From Nonomuraea turcica (GTDB lineage Bacteria > Actinomycetota > Actinomycetes > Streptosporangiales > Streptosporangiaceae), in the NCBI RefSeq assembly GCF_030718205.1, contig NZ_JAUZQF010000004.1:248001-312000 (forward strand): a stretch of 64,000 nucleotides of DNA, given 5' to 3'. The first letter of the stretch is position 1; each line of letters begins with the position of its first letter. Below are positions 17,931-28,501 of this stretch, one piece after another. Under the pieces are notes generated by a model that saw nothing but the letters and a program-made list of their open reading frames with translations, did not search any database and was not told where the DNA came from. The position numbers and the translations under genes were made by a program.

Positions 17931-17942
17931 GCACAAATGTGC
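17931..17942. promoter_or_regulatory. Palindrome upstream of the ligase-like gene and typA
   Basis: GCACAAATGTGC is a 12-base palindrome with a central AA, 38 bases upstream of the reverse gene at 17893. A 13-base direct repeat of TGCAGCCGAGGT type follows at about 17956-17990. Either could be a regulator site; no protein can be assigned. Confidence 0.3.
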
Positions 17943-18054
17943 AACCCTCTATGTAGCTGCAGCCGAGGTGCGCCCCAGGTGCAGCCGAGGTTCGGCCCCG
18001 CCCGGCAACGACGAGGACGCCCGCGCTTACGCTCGCCGTCATCTCGTGCCGCTC

Positions 18055-18081
18055 TTGCCATGAGAGGGGATCAACTAGACT
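18055..18081 (+). promoter_or_regulatory. Possible typA promoter
   Basis: TTGCCA (18055-18060) and TAGACT (18076-18081) are separated by 15 bases, 54 bases upstream of the typA start. The spacing is short, so this is tentative. Confidence 0.35.
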
Positions 18082-18135
18082 TAAGTGGTCGCGACTTCGC
18101 GCGGCCGACCCCACGACACAGAGCGAGACGTCATC

Positions 18136-19986
<1,851 letters not shown>

Positions 19987-19988
19987 TC

Positions 19989-20045
19989 CCGACGCCCAGG
20001 CACCGCCCCCGACGCGCAGGCGCGGTGGCGGTGCCTGGGCGTCGG
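19989..20045. terminator. Bidirectional terminator after typA
   Basis: A perfect 19-base stem, CCGACGCCCAGGCACCGCC (19989-20007) with its complement at 20027-20045, lies between the convergent typA and DUF2461 genes. The symmetrical arms can end transcripts from both sides. No T-tract is present. Confidence 0.75.
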
Positions 20046-20068
20046 CCGTCGGTGGCGGGATCGGGTGG

Positions 20069-20719
20069 TCAGCGGCGGGGGAGCTCGCTGCCCCTGACGT
20101 GGGTGCAGAGCCATTCGACCAGCGGCCCGAAGGCGCGCCAGGTCTGCTCCACACGGGCGCGGGCCTCCGCCGTGTGCACCCAGGGCTCCGGCTCGAAGCG
20201 CATCCCCGCGTACAACGACTTGTGACGCAGCAGGTCGATGCGCGGGTGATCCTCGGTGAAGCCGCGCGGCTTGGTCTTCAGCCGCTCGCCCTGCACCTCG
20301 TAACCGGCCGCCGCCAGCGCGTCGGTGATCGCCCTCAACGGCTTGCCCGAAAGATCCTCATCCACTGCCGCGCGGTAGCGAGCCACCTGGTCGGCCGCCT
20401 GCGTGTAGAAGCCCCCGGCCGTGAACAGCCCTGACGCGCTGATCTCGACATAAAGCCCGATCCCCGGCATCAGATCCACAAATGCACCCTGATGCGTCTT
20501 ATATGGCGACTTGTCCTTGGAGAAACGCACGTCACGATAGGGCCGGAAGAGCTGCGCGGGCCCGAACTCGGCGGCAAGCTCGTCGGTGAGCGCGACCATG
20601 GGCGCCCGCACCGCCTCCTCGTAGAGCTGCTTGTGCCGGGTGAAGTAGGTCTTGCTGTTGTCCGCCTCGAGGCCCTCATAGAAGATGAACGCCTCGTCGG
20701 GGAAGCCGGTGAAACCCAT
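20069..20719 (-). CDS. DUF2461 domain protein
   Basis: The 216-residue protein has the DUF2461 features: FPDEAFIFYEGLEADNSKTYF at the start, then RDVRFSKDKSPYKTHQGA and ISASGLFTAGGFYT. The family is widespread in bacteria, is about this length, and has no established function. No signal peptide or membrane segment is seen. The start at ATG 20719 matches the family N-terminus. It is 35 bases downstream of the deacetylase gene on the same strand and may be cotranscribed. Confidence 0.85.
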   Translation of the reverse strand: MGFTGFPDEAFIFYEGLEADNSKTYFTRHKQLYEEAVRAPMVALTDELAAEFGPAQLFRPYRDVRFSKDKSPYKTHQGAFVDLMPGIGLYVEISASGLFTAGGFYTQAADQVARYRAAVDEDLSGKPLRAITDALAAAGYEVQGERLKTKPRGFTEDHPRIDLLRHKSLYAGMRFEPEPWVHTAEARARVEQTWRAFGPLVEWLCTHVRGSELPRR

Positions 20720-20754
20720 GCCGTCAGGGTGCCACGTCCCACCGACATCCCGGG

Positions 20755-21552
20755 TCACCGCGAGGTGTACGTCCTGCCCGGCAGCGGCGTCTTGCCGTAC
20801 AGCTCCGAGACCGTGACGAACGTGAACCCCTTCCTGCTCAGCGTGTCGAGCACCGCCGGCATGGCGTCCACGGTGCTGCGGTGAATGTCGTGCAGCAGGA
20901 CGATCGACCCGGGTTTGGCCTCGCAAGCCCGCTTGGCCACGGTCGGGGCCGCCCGGTCGCGCCAGTCGAGGGTGTCCACGTTCCACAGGATCTGCGCCAG
21001 CCCTTCACGGCGGGTCTCCGCGGCGACGCCGTCGTCCGTGGCCCCGTACGGCGGCCGCATGACCCGCATCCGCACCCCGGTCAGGTGCTCCACGATGTCG
21101 TCGGTGTACTTGAGCTCGCGATGGACCGCCTCGTGCGACAGCGCGGCCAGCGGCGGATGGCTCCAGGAGTGGTTGCCGATCTCGTGGCCCTCGTCCACGA
21201 TGCGCCGCGTGAGGAGCCCGCCCCTGTCGGCGGCCACCATCTGCCCGATGACGAAGAACGTGGCCCGGACATCACGCGCGCTGAGCAGATCCAGGAGCCG
21301 GCCGGTGTGCTCGCCGGGACCATCGTCGAAGGTCAGGGCCACGCACTTGAGCCGCGCGCAGTCGAACTTGCGGCTACGCGGCCAGCCGGCCTGCATCGAC
21401 GCCAGCCGCTTGGCCAGCTGGGCGGGATCGACGCTCACCTGCCGCAGCGGCACGATCACCGGCGGTTCTTCGGCAGATCGGCGGTGCGCCACCGAGTAGG
21501 TGACACAGGCCACCAGGGCGAGCAAGGCCAGCGGCAGAGCCCAGACGCGCAT
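20755..21552 (-). CDS. Polysaccharide deacetylase (NodB domain), secreted or membrane-anchored
   Basis: The 265-residue protein has an N-terminal signal anchor and a NodB catalytic domain of carbohydrate esterase family 4. Motif 1 is TFDDGP (74-79, with the base and metal-binding aspartates) and motif 2 is HSWSH (His128, His132). Motif 3 is RPPYGA, followed by VDTLDWRD and LLHDIH. It should remove N-acetyl groups from peptidoglycan or another N-acetylglucosamine polymer outside the cell, which commonly protects the wall from lysozyme. All catalytic residues are present. Confidence 0.92.
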   Translation of the reverse strand: MRVWALPLALLALVACVTYSVAHRRSAEEPPVIVPLRQVSVDPAQLAKRLASMQAGWPRSRKFDCARLKCVALTFDDGPGEHTGRLLDLLSARDVRATFFVIGQMVAADRGGLLTRRIVDEGHEIGNHSWSHPPLAALSHEAVHRELKYTDDIVEHLTGVRMRVMRPPYGATDDGVAAETRREGLAQILWNVDTLDWRDRAAPTVAKRACEAKPGSIVLLHDIHRSTVDAMPAVLDTLSRKGFTFVTVSELYGKTPLPGRTYTSR

Positions 21553-21582
21553 GCTTCCCCCCGAAACCGCGCATGCGGGGGC

Positions 21583-22017
21583 CTATGGGTAGTCCTGGAC
21601 CGGTTTTCCCCGCAGTTCCCTGGCCAGGTCGTCCCACCAGAGTGGGATATCGGCCTGCAGTTCCTTATAGCGGCGCGCCACGCGTATGGCACATCCAACC
21701 GGATCCGTACCCAAATGCCGACGTTTCGCAGGTCCTTCCTGCCAGCGGTAAAAACCATCCCTATATCGCACGACAAGGCCTATCCACACCGCGATGGTGG
21801 CGTCGTCGCCCACCTCGTACGCGCTGGTGACGCCCAGACCATGAAGCTCCGTGTGGAGCTTCTCCGTCGCCGCTCGGGCCTCACTCACCCGCCACCCCCT
21901 GCCGAGGTACCGCCGTTTACCAGGGATGTACCCAGCAACGGTCACGAGTGGTCCAAGATATGCCGTAGTCGTCAACTCCGCAGGGCGATCAGGAACATAC
22001 TCGCCGTCACTGCTCAT
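21583..22017 (-). CDS. Small hypothetical protein coupled to the XRE-cupin gene
   Basis: I do not recognise this 144-residue protein. It contains GYIPGKRRYLGRGWRVSEARAA-type basic stretches and WIGLVVRYRDGFYRWQEGPAKRR in broken form, with several conserved-looking tryptophans, and has no signal peptide or membrane helix. The ATG at 22017 lies inside the last codons of the XRE-cupin gene, an 11-base overlap that implies translational coupling. The two products may therefore act together, but nothing in the sequence shows how. Confidence 0.6.
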   Translation of the reverse strand: MSSDGEYVPDRPAELTTTAYLGPLVTVAGYIPGKRRYLGRGWRVSEARAATEKLHTELHGLGVTSAYEVGDDATIAVWIGLVVRYRDGFYRWQEGPAKRRHLGTDPVGCAIRVARRYKELQADIPLWWDDLARELRGKPVQDYP

Positions 22018-22582
22018 GTGCCTCGCGTGGTTCGGCGACCACCATGATGAGCCTGAGCTCCTCCTCGCCCTGGTTGGCATAGCGATGGGGGCGGTCGGCG
22101 GTGAAGAGCACGGCGTCGTCCTTGCCGATCACGTGGCTCCTGCCGTAGACGCTGAGCGTCAGCTCACCCTCCAGCACAGTGAGCATCTCGCGGGTGCCGG
22201 GCGGGTGAGGGTCGCCGTCGTGGTGCTCCCCCGGGGCCAGGCGCCAGTCCCACAGCTCCAGGATCATCGGCGTGTCCGCGCCGACGAGCAGCCGCGCCTG
22301 CACGTCGCCCTGGCGGAACGTGACCACGTCGGCCTTGTCCACGATCCGCACCATGGGGACGTCCCCGACCTCGACCAGCCGGGCCACGGTGACGCCCAGG
22401 GCGGAGGCGATCCTGGTGAGGGTGGAGACGCTGGGGTTCGTCCGCCCCTGCTCGACCTGGACGAGCATGCCCCGGCTCACACCGGACCTGGCGGCCAGCT
22501 GGTCCAGGGTCAGCCCTCGGTGCGAGCGCTGAAAGCGCACATTGTTGGCGATGGCCTGATTGATCAGCTCGGGATCCTCCAT
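22007..22582 (-). CDS. XRE family regulator with C-terminal cupin domain
   Basis: The 191-residue protein has an N-terminal helix-turn-helix (LTLDQLAARSGVSRGMLVQVEQG at about 23-45) and a C-terminal cupin ending in GKDDAVLFTADRPHRYAN, where a small ligand is sensed. The start at ATG 22582 is chosen because a TAGACT -10 box ends 7 bases upstream, making the mRNA leaderless; GTG 22612 lies within the operator. It faces an EamA transporter gene, so it probably senses the transported compound and controls both directions. Confidence 0.88.
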   Translation of the reverse strand: MEDPELINQAIANNVRFQRSHRGLTLDQLAARSGVSRGMLVQVEQGRTNPSVSTLTRIASALGVTVARLVEVGDVPMVRIVDKADVVTFRQGDVQARLLVGADTPMILELWDWRLAPGEHHDGDPHPPGTREMLTVLEGELTLSVYGRSHVIGKDDAVLFTADRPHRYANQGEEELRLIMVVAEPREAHEQ

Positions 22583-22589
22583 GGAGTGC

Positions 22590-22647
22590 AGTCTAGTGAA
22601 CTTGATTTGCACTGTGTTGCACCTATTGTGTTGTACTAGGAGTGCAA
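22590..22647. promoter_or_regulatory. Divergent promoter and operator array for the XRE regulator and EamA gene
   Basis: Related hexamers occur four times: TTGCAC (22607-22612), TTGCAC (22617-22622), TTGTAC (22631-22636) and its inverse GTGCAA (22642-22647). A reverse-strand -10 TAGACT lies at 22595-22590. The cluster overlaps the likely -35 of the regulator gene, as expected for autorepression. Confidence 0.55.
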
Positions 22648-22676
22648 CCCATTGAACTGACCCGAGGAGGACAAGG

Positions 22677-23510
22677 GTGACCGCAGTGATCTTGGCGACC
22701 GCCTGCGCGGTGGTCTACGGCACGGCCGACTTCTTCGGCGGCCTGGCCACCCGACGGACCCAGGTGCTGGCGGTCGTCATCCTCTCCCAACTCGCGGGGC
22801 TGACGCTGATCCTCGCCCTGCTGCCGGTGCTCCCAGGCACGTTCAGCGACCGGGCGATCCTGTGGGGGCTGGCCGCAGGACTGTCGGGCGCCGCCGGGCT
22901 GGCGCTGTTCTACCGGGCGCTGGCCACGGGCGTCATGTCGGTGGTCGCGCCGACGACCGCGGTGACCTCGGCGGCGCTGCCTGTGGTGTTCGGGCTCGCC
23001 ACGGGCGAGCGGCCGGGTTTCTGGGCGCTGACCGGCGTTGCGCTGGCCCTGGGCTCGGTGCTGCTGGTCAGCCAGGACGGGTCCCCGGGCGGGCGCGCCT
23101 CGCTCGGCGCGCTGGTGACCTCGCTGGCCGCGGGCGCCGGGTTCGGCGGGTTCTTCATCCTGCTCGCCATGGCACCGGCCGAGGCAGGCCTGTGGCCGCT
23201 GGTCGGGGCCAGACTGTCATCGGTGAGCGTGGTGGCGCTGGTGGCCCTGGCCGCCCGGCGCTCGCTCCGGCCGCGGGCGGGCTCGCTGCGCATCATCGTG
23301 GCCGCGGGCGTGCTCGACATGGTGGCGAACGTCCTCTTTCTGCTAGCGCAGCGCCAGGGCCTGCTCAGCCTGGTCGCCGTGCTGGTGTCGCTCTACCCCG
23401 CCAGCACGCTGCTGCTGGCGAGGCAGGTGCTCGGAGAGCGGCTGAACACGATCCAGGTGACCGGTGTGGCATGCGCGCTCGGCGCGGTGGCCCTGATAGC
23501 CGTTGCATAG
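22677..23510 (+). CDS. EamA/DMT family transporter
   Basis: The 277-residue protein has about ten membrane segments in two EamA repeats (LILALLPVLPG and GAAGLALFYRALATGVMSVVAP in the first, LLAQRQGLLSLVAVLVSLYPA in the second). Such transporters export amino acids or other metabolites. It starts at GTG 22677 with a strong GAGGAGG ribosome binding site. Its regulator is the divergent XRE-cupin protein. The substrate is unknown. Its stop codon overlaps the -35 box of the next gene. Confidence 0.9.
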   Translation: MTAVILATACAVVYGTADFFGGLATRRTQVLAVVILSQLAGLTLILALLPVLPGTFSDRAILWGLAAGLSGAAGLALFYRALATGVMSVVAPTTAVTSAALPVVFGLATGERPGFWALTGVALALGSVLLVSQDGSPGGRASLGALVTSLAAGAGFGGFFILLAMAPAEAGLWPLVGARLSSVSVVALVALAARRSLRPRAGSLRIIVAAGVLDMVANVLFLLAQRQGLLSLVAVLVSLYPASTLLLARQVLGERLNTIQVTGVACALGAVALIAVA

Positions 23511-23531
23511 CCACGCGGCGCTTGTTACGTT
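23503..23531 (+). promoter_or_regulatory. Promoter for the RsbA-like gene, leaderless
   Basis: TTGCAT (23503-23508), a 17-base spacer and TACGTT (23526-23531) are followed after 6 bases by GTG 23538. The -35 box overlaps the stop codon of the EamA gene. There is no ribosome binding site. Confidence 0.65.
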
Positions 23532-23537
23532 TCGCCC

Positions 23538-24482
23538 GTGCGCCCTGAGCGGGCACGTTTCGATGGCGAGGGTCTGCGGCACGTCGGCGTGCCCTACGAC
23601 TCCGATGAGTCCTTTCTGGATCTCGCCGTGCCGCGCGTGCGGGCCGCACTCGACGAGAGCAGGCGAGTGCTGGTGATCACCGGCGCGGCCAGGCTCGCCC
23701 TGCTGGCCGACGCCCTGGGCGATGACGCGGGACACGTCGACACCCGGGTCTCCTCCGCTTGGTACGGCCATCCGTACCGCACGCTGGCCGCCTATCACGA
23801 CTACACACGCGGGCGCCGTACCCTCGTGATCGCCGAGCCCAGCTGGGAGGGCCTGAGCCGGCGCGAGATCACGGAGCTGATCCGCTACGAGTCCGTCGTC
23901 AACGCCGCGCTCAGCGCGGCCTCGGCCGTCATGTTGTGCATGTACGACCTCCGCGAGGTGCCGCCTGCCGCGCTCGACTACCACGAGGTGAACCACCCGC
24001 TCCTGCTCGGCGTGGACGGCGAGGCGACCAGCACCCGCTTCATCCCGCCCCACCAACTGGTGCTCAACGACGACCACGCGCCGCTCCCCGAGCCGGGACC
24101 CGGCGCGGTGACCATCCGGTTCACCGGACGTGAGCTGCGGCGGCTGCGCCAGAGCGTCGGCGAGTACGCCCGCGCGGCGGGCATGGACCGCAACCTCATC
24201 ACGTCGCTGGTCATCAGCGTCTCGGAGATCGCCGCGAACAGCATCGAACACGGCGCCGGATACGGCACGATCACGATGTGGGAGAACAACGGGGAGCTCA
24301 TCTGCGAGATCGCCGACCCCGGCGGCTCGCTGGACGACCCCTTACCCGGCTATATACCACCTGAGCCCGAGTCCCCCAGGGGATACGGGCTCTGGATCAG
24401 TCGTCAGCTCTGCGATCTCGTGGAGCTGCGCACGGAAGGCGGACTGTTACGCGTCCGCCTTCATCTGTCTATGCAGTCCTAG
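23538..24482 (+). CDS. RsbA-like anti-sigma regulatory protein (MEDS sensor plus HATPase kinase)
   Basis: The 314-residue protein has an N-terminal MEDS (DcmR sensory) domain (residues about 14-165, with [13 protein letters not shown]) and a C-terminal HATPase_c serine-kinase domain. The N-box is [13 protein letters not shown], followed by EIADPGG and [14 protein letters not shown]. Proteins of this type phosphorylate anti-sigma antagonists or bind sigma factors. The start is GTG 23538 in a leaderless layout. It ends in a 4-base stop-codon overlap (CTAG) with the convergent SigR-like gene, which is suggestive but does not prove a partnership. Confidence 0.85.
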   Translation: MRPERARFDGEGLRHVGVPYDSDESFLDLAVPRVRAALDESRRVLVITGAARLALLADALGDDAGHVDTRVSSAWYGHPYRTLAAYHDYTRGRRTLVIAEPSWEGLSRREITELIRYESVVNAALSAASAVMLCMYDLREVPPAALDYHEVNHPLLLGVDGEATSTRFIPPHQLVLNDDHAPLPEPGPGAVTIRFTGRELRRLRQSVGEYARAAGMDRNLITSLVISVSEIAANSIEHGAGYGTITMWENNGELICEIADPGGSLDDPLPGYIPPEPESPRGYGLWISRQLCDLVELRTEGGLLRVRLHLSMQS

Positions 24483-25072
24483 GCAGCACGCTGGGTCGGG
24501 ACGCGGACAGCGCCCTCCTCGCGGGCGTACTCCTCCAGCATGCCACGCAGCTGCCGGCGGCCCCGGTGCAAACGGGACATGACAGTGCCGATGGGCGTGC
24601 CCATGCGGTCAGCGATCTCCTTGTACGCGAACCCTTCGACGTCGGCCAGGTAGACGGCCACGCGGAAGTCCTCGGGCAGGGACCGCAGGGCGTTCATCAC
24701 GACGTTGTCGGGAAGCCGGTCGAGCGCCTCGCTCTCGGCCGACCGCAGGCCCGTGGAGCTGTGCGACTCGGCGGCGTGCAGCTGCCAGTCCTCGATCTCC
24801 TCGGCGGCGGACAGCTTGGGCGAGCGCTGCTTCTTCCGGTAGTCGTTGATGAAGTTGTTGGTCAGGATCCGGTGCAGCCACGCCTTGAGGTTGGTGCCCT
24901 CCCGGAACTGGTGATACGACGTATATGCCTTCGCCACCGTCTCCTGCACCAGATCCTCCGCGTCAGCGGCGTTACGGGTGAGGCGCATGGCAGAGGCGAA
25001 CAGCTGCGACGTCACCGGCACGACATCGCGCTCGAACCAGTCCTGACGCTGCTCATCGGTCATAGTGATCAA
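24479..25072 (-). CDS. ECF sigma factor of the SigR/RpoE type
   Basis: The 197-residue protein has region 2 ([20 protein letters not shown] with [22 protein letters not shown] following) and region 4 ([44 protein letters not shown] in broken form). It closely resembles the sigma-R/SigH group that controls the thiol-oxidative stress response in actinomycetes. Those genes are normally followed by the zinc anti-sigma gene rsrA, but here a convergent gene comes instead. AGGGGG (25084-25079) six bases before TTG 25072 points to a TTG start; ATG 25063 is the other option. No long upstream ATG or GTG extension exists. Confidence 0.9.
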   Translation of the reverse strand: MITMTDEQRQDWFERDVVPVTSQLFASAMRLTRNAADAEDLVQETVAKAYTSYHQFREGTNLKAWLHRILTNNFINDYRKKQRSPKLSAAEEIEDWQLHAAESHSSTGLRSAESEALDRLPDNVVMNALRSLPEDFRVAVYLADVEGFAYKEIADRMGTPIGTVMSRLHRGRRQLRGMLEEYAREEGAVRVPTQRAA

Positions 25073-25299
25073 TTCATTCCCCCTTGCGCTATCCCCCGTT
25101 TCGGCACAGGCCGCCTGACGGCGGTCCCATCATGGCAAGTCCCGGGTAAGGGACGCGTTAACGAGGATCCGCCTGGGTCAGAGGGGGCTTCCGTCCATCT
25201 GCTCGCGGCGTGCGTGGTCACGTCCACGGCCGGACAAGTCTCAATAGCATAACACTAACCACCCAAATTCGCAGTTCTAGTGGCCAACGTCACATGGGA

Positions 25300-25305
25300 T
25301 AGCGT
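25300..25305 (+). promoter_or_regulatory. Possible -10 box of a leaderless gene
   Basis: TAGCGT ends 6 bases before the ATG at 25312. The AAGGA between them is too close to the start to act as a ribosome binding site. No good -35 was found. Confidence 0.4.
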
Positions 25306-25311
25306 AAGGAC

Positions 25312-26385
25312 ATGGATTTCGTGGACCGCCACAACACGGGAACGCGCCGCTGGGTGGCGGAGGCCATCCGCACGGTCGAAGCCGACGCCAACCGCAGTTG
25401 TGACACACACCTGCACGTCTTTCCGCTGCCCTCGGACTGGGGTGTAAACCTCTACTTGAAAGACGAGTCGGTGCACCCGACCGGTTCACTGAAACATCGA
25501 CTTGCCCGATCCCTATTCCTATACGGCCTGGCGAACGGCTGGATCGGACCCACGACCACGATCGTCGAGGCGTCCAGCGGCTCCACGGCCGTGAGCGAAG
25601 CCTACTTCGCCCGGCTGCTCGGCCTGCCCTTCATCGCCGTCATGCCCGCCTCCACGTCACCGGAGAAGTGCCACCTCATCGAGTTCTACGGTGGGAAATG
25701 TCACCTCGTGGCGGACGCCGGCGCGATCTATGACGAATCTCACCGTCTCGCCGCCGAGGCCGGCGGGCACTTCATGGACCAGTTCACCTACGCGGAGCGG
25801 GCCACCGACTGGCGCGGCAACAACAACATCGCCGAATCGATCTATTCGCAGATGTCCATGGAGCCCCACCCCGAGCCCTCCTGGATCGTGGTCGGCGCCG
25901 GCACCGGCGGCACGTCGTCGACCATCGGCCGCTACATCCGCTACCGCCGCCACCCCACCCGGCTGGCCGTCGTCGACCCCGAGGGCTCGGCCTTCTACCC
26001 CGCCTGGATTTCCGGCGACGCCTCCGTCACTGCCCGGGGCTCGCGCATCGAGGGGATCGGCCGCCCCCGCGTCGAGCCTTCGTTCCAGCCGTCCGTCATC
26101 GACCGCATGATCGCGGTGCCCGACGCCCGCTCGATCGCCGCCATGCACTGGACCCGCGAGGTCACCGGCCTGAACGTCGGCGGCTCCACGGGCACCAACA
26201 TGGCGGCCTGCGTGGAGCTGATCGACGAGATGCGGCGAAAGGGCGAGCGGGGCAGCGTCGTCACGCTGATCTGCGACAGCGGCGATCGCTACAAGGGCAC
26301 GTACGGCAATCCGGAGTGGCTCGCCGGCCAGCGTCTGGACGTCGAGCCACACCTGACGGAGCTACGCGCCTGGCTGCCTCGTTAG
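25312..26385 (+). CDS. PLP-dependent cysteine synthase-fold enzyme, probable cysteine desulfhydrase
   Basis: The 357-residue enzyme has the tryptophan-synthase-beta/cysteine-synthase fold. The PLP lysine is in [10 protein letters not shown], the substrate loop is [22 protein letters not shown] in broken form, and the phosphate-binding loop is [15 protein letters not shown]. The C-terminus has [14 protein letters not shown]. It resembles actinobacterial Cds1-type enzymes (such as Rv3684) that release sulfide from cysteine, but cysteine synthase or related beta-replacement remains possible. It sits next to a SigR-like sigma gene, a plausible thiol-stress link. Its stop interleaves with that of the next convergent gene (TTAG, 26382-26385). 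Confidence 0.82.
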   Translation: MDFVDRHNTGTRRWVAEAIRTVEADANRSCDTHLHVFPLPSDWGVNLYLKDESVHPTGSLKHRLARSLFLYGLANGWIGPTTTIVEASSGSTAVSEAYFARLLGLPFIAVMPASTSPEKCHLIEFYGGKCHLVADAGAIYDESHRLAAEAGGHFMDQFTYAERATDWRGNNNIAESIYSQMSMEPHPEPSWIVVGAGTGGTSSTIGRYIRYRRHPTRLAVVDPEGSAFYPAWISGDASVTARGSRIEGIGRPRVEPSFQPSVIDRMIAVPDARSIAAMHWTREVTGLNVGGSTGTNMAACVELIDEMRRKGERGSVVTLICDSGDRYKGTYGNPEWLAGQRLDVEPHLTELRAWLPR

Positions 26386-27362
26386 GCGGCCCTGGCCGGG
26401 TCCACGCTGAAGAACTTGGCAACGTCGTCCAGGATCGAGTGCGCACCCTGGATGCCCACCGCGGTCATCCAGGTCAGGTCGGCGACGTCGTGCTTCTCGC
26501 CCTTGAGCTTGCCCCACAGCGGGTTGTTCAGGAACTTGTCCTTGGTCTCGGCCACCGTCGGGTCCTCGTAAGTGGAGACGAAGATGTGGTCGGCGTCCAG
26601 GTCCGCGATCTTCTCCTGGCTCACGTCCACCACGATCGTGTCCTCCACGGTCGGCTGGCCGTCGGGGCGCGGGAAGCCGACGTCCTTCATCACGATGCCG
26701 GAGTAGGACTTCTCCACATACAGGCGGACCGTGGGCTCACCGGCGAACCGCACGATGGAGATCGTGGGCAGCTCGCCGCCTTCCTTCTCCTTGATCGACG
26801 TGCCGATCTTGGCGGCCCGGTCCTCGTACTCCTTGATCTTGGTGTCGGCGAGCTGCTCCTTGCCCAGGGCCTGCCCCATGAGCCGGATGTTCTCCTTCCA
26901 GATGGCCCCGGTGGTCTCACTGAAGACGGTCGGCGCGATCTTGGAGAGCTTGTCGTACAGGGCCTCGTGCCGGACCTTGGCGGAGACGATCAGATCGGGC
27001 TTGAGCGCGATGATCTTCTCCAGGCTGGGCTCTTCCAGCGTGCCGACCGGGGTCGCCTCCTTGCCATACTGCTCGGCGACGGTCCCCAGATAGTCGGGCA
27101 GCTTGTCGTCAAGCGAGCGATACGTCGTGTAGCCCACCACGGGCGTCTCCAGCGTGAGGACGGCGTCGACGAAGCTCTGGTCGAGCGCCACGACCCGCTT
27201 CGGCTGAACGGGGATCTTCGTCTCACCCATCGCGTGCTTGACGGTCTTGAACGGCGCGGCCGCCGTGGCGCCGGCAGTGGTGGTGGCGGCGGGCTCCGTC
27301 GAACCGCAGGCGGCGAGTCCCGCCACAAGAAGAGCGCCGACCAGCGCACGCAACGGTCTCAT
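26382..27362 (-). CDS. Iron-siderophore ABC transporter substrate-binding lipoprotein
   Basis: The 326-residue protein has a lipoprotein signal with lipobox GLAAC (Cys19) and a FecB/FhuD-type periplasmic-binding fold: [43 protein letters not shown] in broken form, and DDVAKFF at the end. It captures a ferric siderophore outside the membrane and passes it to the permease pair encoded divergently at 27467-29541. The start at ATG 27362 has AAGGAA 8 bases upstream. Two iron-box sequences lie just upstream, so expression should rise in low iron. Confidence 0.93.
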   Translation of the reverse strand: MRPLRALVGALLVAGLAACGSTEPAATTTAGATAAAPFKTVKHAMGETKIPVQPKRVVALDQSFVDAVLTLETPVVGYTTYRSLDDKLPDYLGTVAEQYGKEATPVGTLEEPSLEKIIALKPDLIVSAKVRHEALYDKLSKIAPTVFSETTGAIWKENIRLMGQALGKEQLADTKIKEYEDRAAKIGTSIKEKEGGELPTISIVRFAGEPTVRLYVEKSYSGIVMKDVGFPRPDGQPTVEDTIVVDVSQEKIADLDADHIFVSTYEDPTVAETKDKFLNNPLWGKLKGEKHDVADLTWMTAVGIQGAHSILDDVAKFFSVDPARAA

Positions 27363-27381
27363 GGTCAAAGTTCCTTCCCTG

Positions 27382-27400
27382 AAAAGTAAGGCAAACCTAA
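27382..27400 (-). promoter_or_regulatory. DtxR/IdeR-type iron box 1
   Basis: The reverse strand reads TTAGGTTTGCCTTACTTTT, a partial match to the 19-base consensus TTAGGTTAGGCTAACCTAA. It lies 19 bases upstream of the binding-protein gene. Confidence 0.6.
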
Positions 27401-27401
27401 A

Positions 27402-27420
27402 TTAGGTTAGCCCTGCCTAA
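27402..27420 (+). promoter_or_regulatory. DtxR/IdeR-type iron box 2
   Basis: TTAGGTTAGCCCTGCCTAA matches the DtxR/IdeR/DmdR consensus at most positions. It lies one base from box 1 in the 104-base divergent region between the binding-protein and permease genes. Confidence 0.8.
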
Positions 27421-27466
27421 GCTGGCATACTTCACCAGGATCGAGCAAATGCCGAGGAGGAACAGG

Positions 27467-28501
27467 GTGAGCGCAACCGTGGCCGCGCCGCGCCTCCACG
27501 GCATCCGTCACCGCCGGCTCACCGTCCTGCTCGCGCTTCTCGCCGCCGTGGCGGTGGCCGTGGTGCTCAGCGTCACGATCGGCTCCAAGTCCGTGCCGCT
27601 CGCCGACGCCTGGGCCGCGCTCACCGCGCCCACCGGCAGCGAGAACGACATCATCATCCGCTCGCTTCGCGTTCCGCGGACCGTCTTAGGGGTGCTCGCC
27701 GGCCTCGCGCTCGGCGTGGCCGGCGCGCTGATGCAGGGCCACACCCGCAACCCGCTCGCGGACCCCGGCCTGCTCGGGGTCACGCAGGGGGCGGCGTTCG
27801 CGATGGTGGCCTCGATCATCCTGCTGGGCGCCTCCAGCCTGCTCGTCTACATCTGGTTCGGGCTGGCGGGGGCGTTGATCGCCAGTGTGGCGGTGTTCGC
27901 GCTCGGCATGGCAGGCGGCAGGGGCGGGCCCACGCCCGTCACGCTGGCGCTGGCCGGCACCGCCGTCAGCGCCATGTTGTACGCGCTCACCTCGGCCATC
28001 GTGCTGCTGGACGAGCAGGCCATGGACGTGTTCCGCTTCTGGCAGGCCGGCTCGATCGCGGCCAGGGGCGCCGACGTGGTCTGGCAGGTGCTGCCGTTCA
28101 TCCTGGTGGGCCTGCTCCTGGCGACGGTCAACGCGCCCGGCTTGAACGCGCTCTCGCTCGGCGAGGACGTGGCCAGGAGCCTCGGCCAGAACATCGCCAT
28201 GACCCGCACCATCGGCGTCGCCGCCGTCACCTTGTTGTCGGGCGCGGCGGTCGCCGCCTGCGGCTCGCTGTCGTTCGTCGGCCTGATCGTGCCCCACCTG
28301 GCCCGCCCTCTGTCGGGCACCGACCACCGGTGGCTGCTGCCGTACTCGGGGCTGATCGGCGCGGCGCTGCTGCTGCTCGCGGACGTGATCGGCCGCGTAG
28401 TCGCCCCGCCGGGCGAGCTGGAGGTCGGCGTGGTGCTCGCGCTGATCGGCGCCCCCTTTTTCGTGGCCCTGGTCCGCCGCAGGAAGCCGGTGCGACTGTG
28501 A
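27467..28501 (+). CDS. FecCD family iron-siderophore permease, subunit 1
   Basis: The 344-residue membrane protein has the FecCD pattern: RVPRTVLGVLAGLALGVAGALMQGHTRNPLADPGLLGVTQGA in broken form, and GSLSFVGLIVPHLARPL. It forms half of the channel. The start is GTG 27467, preceded by GAGGAGG; an ATG at 27449 is the alternative. Its stop overlaps the next start by 4 bases (GTGA), so the three genes to 30320 form a translationally coupled operon. Confidence 0.93.
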   Translation: MSATVAAPRLHGIRHRRLTVLLALLAAVAVAVVLSVTIGSKSVPLADAWAALTAPTGSENDIIIRSLRVPRTVLGVLAGLALGVAGALMQGHTRNPLADPGLLGVTQGAAFAMVASIILLGASSLLVYIWFGLAGALIASVAVFALGMAGGRGGPTPVTLALAGTAVSAMLYALTSAIVLLDEQAMDVFRFWQAGSIAARGADVVWQVLPFILVGLLLATVNAPGLNALSLGEDVARSLGQNIAMTRTIGVAAVTLLSGAAVAACGSLSFVGLIVPHLARPLSGTDHRWLLPYSGLIGAALLLLADVIGRVVAPPGELEVGVVLALIGAPFFVALVRRRKPVRL

